Positions 56,841 to 64,000 of a stretch of 64,000 bases of DNA are shown in pieces. This DNA is from Panonychus citri (taxonomy: Eukaryota > Arthropoda > Arachnida > Trombidiformes > Tetranychidae). Below the pieces are notes generated by a model. It worked only from the letters and a program-made list of their open reading frames with translations, was not told the origin of the DNA and ran no database searches. Position numbers and translations under genes: made by a program. Position 1 is the first letter of the stretch, and every line of letters starts with the position of its first letter. The DNA lies in contig NW_026515433.1 of the NCBI RefSeq assembly GCF_014898815.1, positions 2,874,501-2,938,500 of the forward strand. The letters are read 5' to 3'.

Positions 56841-58072
56841 TAGTTAATAAATTGTTAATCAATGGTAAGAACCTAATATAAGTTAATATGTAATATGTAT
56901 AAGATTGAAAATCTAAATTAAATTTGATTGTAAAGTCCGATGAAAACTAAATTTAGATCAGATAACATTAATTATAATCCACATTGACAAATACATTGTT
57001 TAAAAGAAATGAACAATTAGTTAATTAAAAAGAAAGAGAAACAAAAATTAAATTAAATTAACTTCTTAACTATTGATAAGCATGAACATAATAGGAACAA
57101 AATTGTCTGGTTAATTGTTGATGATGAGGAATTAGCAATTAATTAATAGACAGCAAAGGAAGACAGACTAATTAGTAATAATAAAAGGGAAAGAGAATCA
57201 CAATTAGTTTTAATTGTTGAACTAAAAAATGATTTGTTAACAATCAACAATTAACTCATATGTTTTTCCTCCTTTGATCAAGTTACCCAAATAAATCTGC
57301 CATTAAATTTAATTCTTGCCAACAATTAAATTCAATTCTTCAACTAATCACTACCTACCCACTTACACCTTTTAATTAACACAATTAACAAATATTAAAA
57401 CTTCACGTAATTCATGAACAATTAACTAATTATCTTTCCCAAATTTTTGTTTCTAAATTAATCAGGACCAGGTCAAAACAATTGAACAATCAACAATTAA
57501 CAATAAACAAATGGATTCACTCTGGTTAATTCAGTTATCAATGGAAAACAAAATTTAAAACAATCAACTAATCAAGTTAATGAAAAACTTTCAATCAACC
57601 AGAATATTAATTAGCCAATAATTAAATCATCCTAAGCAATTGTTTCAGTTTACATTATAAACTTTAATCCATCTCCATGGTCATTTAATTAATCCATTTC
57701 TTTTGCAAACATTTCCATTGCCTAATGATGATGATAGTTAATTAATTGCAATTATGACCCAGTTGACCTCTAAAATTGAAACTAAATCAACACACACACA
57801 GAATAGTAAACAACAATTTAATCAATACCTTTTTCACCAACAGCCTGAGGTGTTTTCTGTATAAATTGAGTGAAAAAAAATTAAATCCAAAGGAAATAAT
57901 TTCGTTATCTTCAAAATTGATCAAACTAAATCAACTAATCACTAAATTTGATCACCATCATGGTTTACCTTTGGTATATAAATGGCCACTCAACCCAAAG
58001 GGCCAGAATATTTGTCTATTTACATTGGAAACATTAAGTTGATTAAACATTGGGAACAATTTAAAAATCAAT
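56841..58072. other. intergenic between divergent genes
   Basis: About 1.2 kb of AT-rich spacer upstream of both the NRF-6-like and the Cys-rich gene. It is rich in ACAATTAA-type words. A frame at 57776-58042 is not supported by composition or splice sites. Confidence 0.5.
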
Positions 58073-59104
58073 ATGAAGCTTATCCTATTTACCGTTTTCA
58101 TTATTTTCACAGGTTTCATAACAATTCAGGGTAAGTAAACAAATAGACATTTAATTTTTTACACTTGTAGGTAAACAATTAACTGATTATCTTCAAAATC
58201 TGACAACATTTAGCTGCTGATAAAAAGAAACCAGCAAATATCCCCGATGAATTGGAAAACAACGCCACGGGCTCGTGCGATGTACTGTTCAATCAAACGG
58301 CCGCTCTGGTTGAACCCGTGCTACTTGTTAATCGTACAGAATGGCCTACGACAATGGACGCTGTTAATAAGCATTGTGAGTAAGTATTTGTGGTCAATTG
58401 TCGCTTGGACACACCTTAATTCATATTCTCTTTTGTATTATCAGTCTTGGAGCGACAGTTTATAAAAGTATGAGGAAATACGGTAAATGTCTCAGTGGAC
58501 TTTCACGTCAAGCGCTGAACGTTTTCTTACATGGAATGAAAAACTTCATCAAGAGTATCTGCTCGAACCCCACGAAGAAATCAAGTAATTCCGAGTATTT
58601 AGAACAAAAAACTTTTTTTTTCTAAAACTTTCGAATTTCAATTTATTTTAAACTTTTTCTTTAGGTACAATCGATATACTTTCATGTGCTTCGAGTGACA
58701 GTTTAAAAGGTTGGAATAAGTGTTTATATCAGGCTAATCGTCAGCTCGACTTTGCTTCCGACAATTCAACGGGAATCGAAATGGTTGGAAATGTTTGCTG
58801 TATCTACTCATCGATGCTCGATTGTGTCACCACAAATACTAAATCAAGGGCCGATTGTGACGCTAACCGGGACACAACAAATTTCCTACGATCGTCGATC
58901 TCATTGGTAATGAAAGATGTCATGGAATTAATTTGTTCCCGTTATTCAAACCAAGAGGAATGTAATGTTAATAATCCCAAAGGTGTGTCCATACTGAAGG
59001 TCATCGGAGACGATACCAGTTACCGTGTTGATGGAGCCTTCTTATTGTCGCCGTTGCTCAAAACTGCGGTCAAATTAGCGGCCGTTGATGAGTCCGAAGT
59101 CTAA
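58073..59104 (+). CDS. secreted Cys-rich protein, family unknown
   Basis: Four exons (58073-58130, 58214-58379, 58445-58584, 58665-59104) join in frame to 267 residues. The signal peptide is MKLILFTVFIIFTGFITIQ. The mature protein has about 13 Cys (in NATGSCD, KHCD, GKCLSG, KSICSN, LSCASSD, WNKCLYQ, GNVCCIYSSMLDC, RADCD, LICSRY and EECN). The conserved-looking spacing and the Trp/Tyr positions suggest an all-helical disulfide-rich fold. No membrane segment after the signal is seen, so it is presumably secreted. I do not recognise the family. A resemblance to arthropod hemolymph glycoprotein-type domains is possible but unverified. Confidence 0.8.
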
Positions 59105-60392
59105 AAGTCCGACCTTCCGATACTCTTAATCTTGAATCAATTCTAATGATAATTTGCTTCCTTCTCATTGTGAACCAACAATTGATTCAATTTTTTGTCG
59201 GTCAATCAATTAATTCAATTAACTCAATTATCGTAAACCTGAAAATTGAATCAATTGAATGTAAATCAATTAATCACAATTGAATCAAATTAACTTCTAA
59301 TAATAAACTTATCCATTCATCTTTCTCTCTCAATCAATTCCAGTTAATTATCATCGTGATTGAAGGTTATCATTACAATTAAATTTACTATTGATAGACT
59401 TGGAAATAAACCAGATAAATGATTAAATTGTTAAACTAAATTAAATCTAATGACCTTAGATTAGCAGATTATATTATCTTAAATCAGTAAATTGTCATAA
59501 TCACAATTTGAAAAGTTTATAATTAAAACAAACCAAACTAACTAGTTAGGTAAGTTTATCAATTTTGATTATCATCAAAAACAAACTGGTTAGTTAATTT
59601 AACTGAATTAAATAGCAATCAAATACATGGACCTCTGTCAAACCAACGTTAATCAAATTAAATTGTATTCAGTTTTTTTGGTTAATGATAATAATGTTTA
59701 ATGATCAACAGAAATATAATCAACAATTTAATTTAATTGTTGAAGGAAAAACTTTACCTTCTTTGTAAAATTCAAATGATGACATTGAATTAATGGTACT
59801 AGTTAATTGCGAGTTAATTTAGTTTCTTTGTAATATAATTTAACGAAAATGTCAATTGTTAATCTAAATAATTCAATTAAATTAAACACTAACCAACAAT
59901 TAGCGATAATTAATAAACAAAATGTTTAGGAAAGTTTCACCTTGGACCTAGACGATTTCAAACAATTAACTAATTAAGTTATCAATTGATTTTCTTGGAT
60001 CTTATTGAAAAGCAAATTAATTGTCACTATTTAAATGATTTAGTTGATTGTTAATTAACTTTAATTCAGATGAAAGTGTATCAATTATATGATAAAAGAA
60101 ACTTTTTTTTTGTTCAAAAAGGTAACAATTGCTAAAGAGCTCATTTCCTCCCGTATTTCAATTTATTAATAGTAATTAACTAATTGTGTTTTGATTCAAT
60201 TATAATGACGATGATGATTAACTAGGATAATCAAATTGTTGGATTTGCCCAGAAAAAAAATGAATCAGTTAATTAGTGTGAATGAAAACTTGAGCTTAAT
60301 TAGTGATAAGAATTGGATCAAATATGATTACAAGTGACAATTTGCTAATTGCTTGTGATTAACAAGGTGGTTAACAAGTGATTGAATCAATA
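59105..60392. other. long AT-rich intergenic region
   Basis: About 1.3 kb of very AT-rich spacer between the Cys-rich and mucin-like genes. No coding frame is seen. It could contain an upstream exon of the mucin-like gene, whose first junction is not resolved. Confidence 0.5.
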
Positions 60393-62859
60393 ATGAAATT
60401 GTCAACAATTAAAGTTAATTCGTTACAATTTATTTGGATAATTATTTTCATTCAGGTAAGAATTGATTTTCTTATGATCAATGTTCAATATTTTTAATTG
60501 TTACCTCTTTGTTTACAATTAAGGTTCAACGTTGGGATTAAGTGTTAACTCATCATCTTCTGTGTTAATTGTTGATAATCAAGGTGATGATAATTCAAAT
60601 GATTGGATTCCAATTGCAACAACTGAGCGTTCATGTAACTGTAAATTCAATCCGATAACAACAATTAAAAGTGATTTAACTGTAACAACAATTACCCCCA
60701 ATGATTTAATCAATTTAAATGATTCAATTGATGAAATTAAATTAGTATCAAATAAAATTACTGTAATTAAGGATGGAAACAATTATGATCATGACAATAT
60801 TTCAGTTGTGACTGGTACAGTTACCACAATTAAGGATGATATTGATATTGAACTGATCGGATCAACTGAATTAACTGTGACAGTTGATTCAGTTGATTCA
60901 AATTCTGGTGAAACTGAGGATGAAGTAACAACAAGTAAATCAGAAAGTTCAACAATTAAAACATTAACAACAATAAGTGAAGATGAAGCCGAAGCTGAAG
61001 TGACAACTTTGAAACAATTAATTACCACCGAGAAACAATCAACTGTTACCGAAGATCCTAATCAAGAATCAATAGAACCTTCAACAATTGTGATCACTAA
61101 GGTGGAGATTGATGATGAAGATAAAGTTGCCACCACTGATTCAGATTACCAGGAATCAGGGAAAACAACAACAATTAAATCAGTTGATTCTTCAACTGAA
61201 GCAAGTGAAAGTGGTTTACCTTCAACCCTAATTACCGTTAGTTCAACAAATGAACCGACTACAATTGTAGATAATTCTGATTCTGATTCGGATGAAGATA
61301 AGAAGGAAAATGTAACCCCATCAACGAGCGATGGTGAGGGTTCCACAACTTCCATGGTGGATGAAGGGATAACTCAAATTTCTGAAAGTGATAAAGAAGA
61401 TGAAGATGAAGATGGTGAAAGTGGTGGATCGACATCACCAGAGGGAAATGAACAAATGACCACTGTAAGTGTTGGGGTCAGTGTAATACCTGTGACAGAA
61501 AATGAGAGTGATGAAGGGATAGAAACTGATTCAACAACTACGAAAAGCGATTCTGGTGTTAGTCCAACTGATTCAGTTACAACGGAAAGTCAAACTGAAA
61601 ATCCTTCAACACCAGAGAAAATTGAACCTCCGTATGAAAAGTCAACTGAGACACCAATGCCCGAAGAGGAGAGTTCTGATCTACCAACTTCCCCGCCGAT
61701 GACCACAGTTTCAGTTGAAACTCCGCCTGATTTTCCCTTTTCATCAACAGAAATCCCGTCTGAAATGTCCACAAAACTCCAGGTAAGTTCAGAAGTACCT
61801 ACGGAACAGACAGAATCGGAAATAACATCACCAACTTCACCACCAGTCTTGTCAACTGAGCTTTCAGCTACATCGGAATCGGGATCAGAATCAGAATCAG
61901 AATCAGAGTCTACAAGTGAAACTTCAGATGCTCGACCAACTGATTCATCCACAGATTCAGTATCAGAACCAGAGCCAGCATCAACTATGACACCATCTGA
62001 TCCAACCGAATCTCAACCAGTTCCTCCAGCTACATCTTCGTCAACAGAAATACCCTTAAAACCATCAACCCCTGATTCGACAACACTACTCACCGAAGAA
62101 CCAACAACTCCAGACTCACTAACTGAGCCACCAGTCACCATATCACCTCCACCAGAGACTCCCACAGAACCACAAGATGGATCATCATTACCACCTTCAT
62201 CAGAATTACCACCAAAACCGTCAACTGATCCAACATTTACAGTTACAGCAACTGATAATTCAAACGAAATGACAACATCATCCACAAGCACAGATCAATC
62301 ACAATCAACACCAACAACGATGAGCTCAAATAAACCTGAACCAGAAGGAAGCACAGCTCCAACACCTACTCAGCCCTCATCATCTCAATCGACCGAAGCT
62401 GAATCAACAAATGAACCAGAAAAACCCTCACCAGCACCAACCGAATCAACACCAACACCATCAACCCGAATAGTTCCTAATGTAACATCACCAACACCGA
62501 CAATTACCCAATGTATTCAACTGTCATCATTACGCAATTGGAGATATGATTTACTTCATCGATTGGCCCAAACTCAGTACCAAATAATTAAACTTCGTCT
62601 CAATCTACCCCCAGAATCACCGCTTCGAAAATCGAACACCTTTTTCCGTTCAATTCGTTTTCTCCGACGAATGTCCTGGTCAATCAATCGTCGTCCCCTC
62701 TGGCTAATTTACAATGCTCGAATTCAAACACTTCGACTAATCAAAAGTGAACAATCATTCAACTTGTTCGGGATAAATGTTCTAGTTGGTCTTTGGAAGC
62801 GTCGATTATGCTGCTTCAATCGACTTCTAATTGAATGTGGTACAATTTCATTCAATTGA
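60393..62859 (+). CDS. mucin-like secreted Ser/Thr/Pro/Glu-rich protein
   Basis: The main exon (60524-62859) encodes about 778 residues. The first half is rich in Thr, Ile and acidic residues (ITTIKSD, TTIKDDID). The middle (about 61200-62480) is mostly Ser, Thr, Pro and Glu, with tandem SESE codons near 61885, ideal for O-glycosylation. The last 110 residues change character to a basic, folded-looking domain with Arg, Leu and Trp (CIQLSSLRNWRYDLLHRL and on, ending LLIECGTISFN). A likely first exon at 60393-60455 encodes a signal peptide (MKLSTIKVNSLQFIWIIIFI) and ends CAG/GTAAGA. The canonical acceptor at 60524 puts the join out of frame by one base, so the 5' end is uncertain. There is no membrane span. 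A structural or barrier-type secreted glycoprotein is inferred. Confidence 0.7.
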
Positions 62860-63315
62860 ATAATCAATCAGACGAAAAACTTTCGGTCACAACAATTAAC
62901 TTAATCAGAAATAATAATAACTGCCAATCAGTTAATCATCAAAATGTAACAAAAAATTGATTGAATTGGTCGTAACAATTAACTAATTACCCTAATCACT
63001 TATGTACAACAATTGTTAACAAGATCAAACAATAAATTATATAATTAAAAAGCTCAGTTGACAATGTGTATATAAGATGTTAAATCGTTAATCACAATCA
63101 CAATTACAATTACAATTACAATTAATTTCTCCTTGAAAGGTTAAACAATTTATATTGAACAACAAAAGAGGTTGTTAACCAACGACAATTAATAAGATGA
63201 ACTTTAATCAATCTTGATTGTTGTTAATATTTCCCTAAATTGTCATGTTAACTTTAACTGAAACATTTAGTTAATTCAGTGAGATGATCAGTTGATCAGA
63301 GTAAATTTAACCAAT
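62860..63315. other. intergenic between mucin-like and TSPN genes
   Basis: AT-rich spacer. It contains the hexamer microsatellite at 63095-63126. Confidence 0.5.
63095..63126 (+). repeat. CAATTA hexamer microsatellite
   Basis: About five tandem CAATTA units. The same hexamer is common as a single word throughout the window's spacers. Confidence 0.85.
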
Positions 63316-64000
63316 ATGATTAACTATTTGATTCAGTTTCTTGGACTATTATTATTTTCCAATAACGGTGAGTTTTTTTTAAAAATTTATATCCCAAAGA
63401 TTAACACGATTAATTTACTAATTGTTTCAATAATTTAAGTTATCGGATTAAGTTCAAATTCACCATGTTTATCATCGGTAAATAATCACAATCAAAATGA
63501 TCATAACGATTTACCGGCCTATGATTTTATCCGTTATTTTGGTTTGGACAATTCTGATGGCTTCGATTTCCCTGGAATAAAAAAAGTTAAAGGTTCTAAC
63601 GATTTCCAGACCGCTTATCGATTATCCCGTCGAGCTGACCTCAGTTTACAAACGAAGTAAGTTCAATATTATGTTGATGATAATCGTAAAGTTGTAACAA
63701 TTAACTAATGAGCAAAATTTTGTCTTTCAAAGGAAAATGTTCCCCTTCGGAATTCCCACTGAATTTTCATTCGTTTGTTCATTTCGACAGCGGCCCTCGA
63801 AAGCGGAATCATGGGATCTGATACGAATCTCTGATTCCACCGGATCTTTACAATTGTGCCTGAAATTTATTCCTTATCAACGGAAACTTGAACTAACTTT
63901 ACCATCGTCATTATCGTTGGTTAATCAAGGACCCAAAATTCCCGATCGAATCGTTTTCACCAATGTAACATCCAACGACGGTTCTTGGCATAAAGTTGGC
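63316..64000 (+). CDS. thrombospondin-N/laminin-G-like matrix protein, partial (5' end)
   Basis: Three exons are visible (63316-63367, 63440-63656, 63733 onward), in phase, giving about 179 residues before the window ends. The signal peptide MINYLIQFLGLLLFSN is followed by a short acidic Asn-rich stretch. A TSPN/laminin-G-like domain then starts at about YDFIRYFGLDNSDGFDFPG, a hallmark start for the N-terminal domain of collagen IX/XV/XVIII-type and thrombospondin-like proteins. The later strands FPFGIPTEFSFVCSFR and FTNVTSNDGSWHKVG fit the same domain. The downstream part is outside the window, so whether collagen repeats follow is unknown. Confidence 0.8.

Noticed and set aside
57776..58042. 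88-residue plus-strand frame before the Cys-rich gene
   Set aside because: No signal or domain, composition like spacer, and it ends before the clear signal-peptide exon at 58073.
61590..62291. Minus-strand Ser/Val/Gly-rich frames opposite the mucin-like gene
   Set aside because: Antisense shadows of Thr/Ser/Pro/Glu codons in the real gene.
1..64000. tRNA genes, rRNA and CRISPR arrays
   Set aside because: Scanning by eye for tRNA B-box-like and anticodon-arm patterns and for regularly spaced direct repeats gave no convincing candidate.

Overview
This is a gene-dense, AT-rich eukaryotic window. GT-AG introns, mostly 50-130 bp, and typical metazoan families (WDR5, CYFIP/Sra-1 of the WAVE complex, a Draper/CED-1-type phagocytic receptor, Sac1, TBL3, NRF-6-type acyltransferase) point to an animal, most likely an arthropod. 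The compact layout and AT-rich spacers would suit a mite-like chelicerate, but that is inference and nothing in the window proves it. I saw no bacterial operon, CRISPR array or tRNA.

Layout. 0.6-1.6 kb: a secreted Gly/Ala/Lys-rich, silk-like protein (-). 3.9-9.3 kb: a 1,671-residue secreted repeat protein ending in EAR-like repeats (+), followed by gene B, an unrecognised coiled-coil-like protein that is truncated at 9.7 kb and intact at 13.1-14.2 kb. The two copies flank a 2.35-kb insert carrying broken zinc-finger coding sequence. 14.5-19.4 kb: WDR5, a zinc alcohol dehydrogenase and MIF (all +). 21.6-26.2 kb: a short Draper-like receptor (-). 27.4-31.5 kb: a non-LTR retrotransposon with both frames open (-). 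33.1-33.7 kb: a His/Pro/Ser-rich secreted protein (-). 34.5-35.4 kb: an EEF1AKMT4-type methyltransferase (-), divergent from CYFIP/Sra-1 (36.1-40.5 kb, +). 41.5-42.3 kb: a membrane-anchored netrin-like/TIMP-like protein (-). 44.1-46.8 kb: an RNF34/RFFL-type E3 ligase (+). 48.0-50.7 kb: Sac1 phosphatase (-), sharing a 251-bp divergent promoter with TBL3/Utp13 (50.9-53.5 kb, +), which carries a one-base frameshift. 53.7-56.8 kb: an NRF-6-like acyltransferase (-). 58.1-59.1 kb: a Cys-rich secreted protein (+). 60.4-62.9 kb: a mucin-like protein (+). 63.3 kb to the window end: a thrombospondin-N/laminin-G-like protein, cut by the edge (+).

The genes are independently transcribed and form no shared pathway. 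Housekeeping genes (WDR5, Sac1, TBL3, CYFIP, methyltransferase) alternate with secreted or matrix proteins. Exon joins were worked out by hand from splice sites, and reading phase was checked at every junction. Every spliced model keeps frame except TBL3 (one base missing inside an exon) and the mucin gene (first splice junction off by one base).

The most unusual region is 7.9-13.4 kb: a recent duplication in complementary pieces around a pseudogene-bearing insert, with a dispersed repeat that recurs beside a partial inverted copy near 17 kb.
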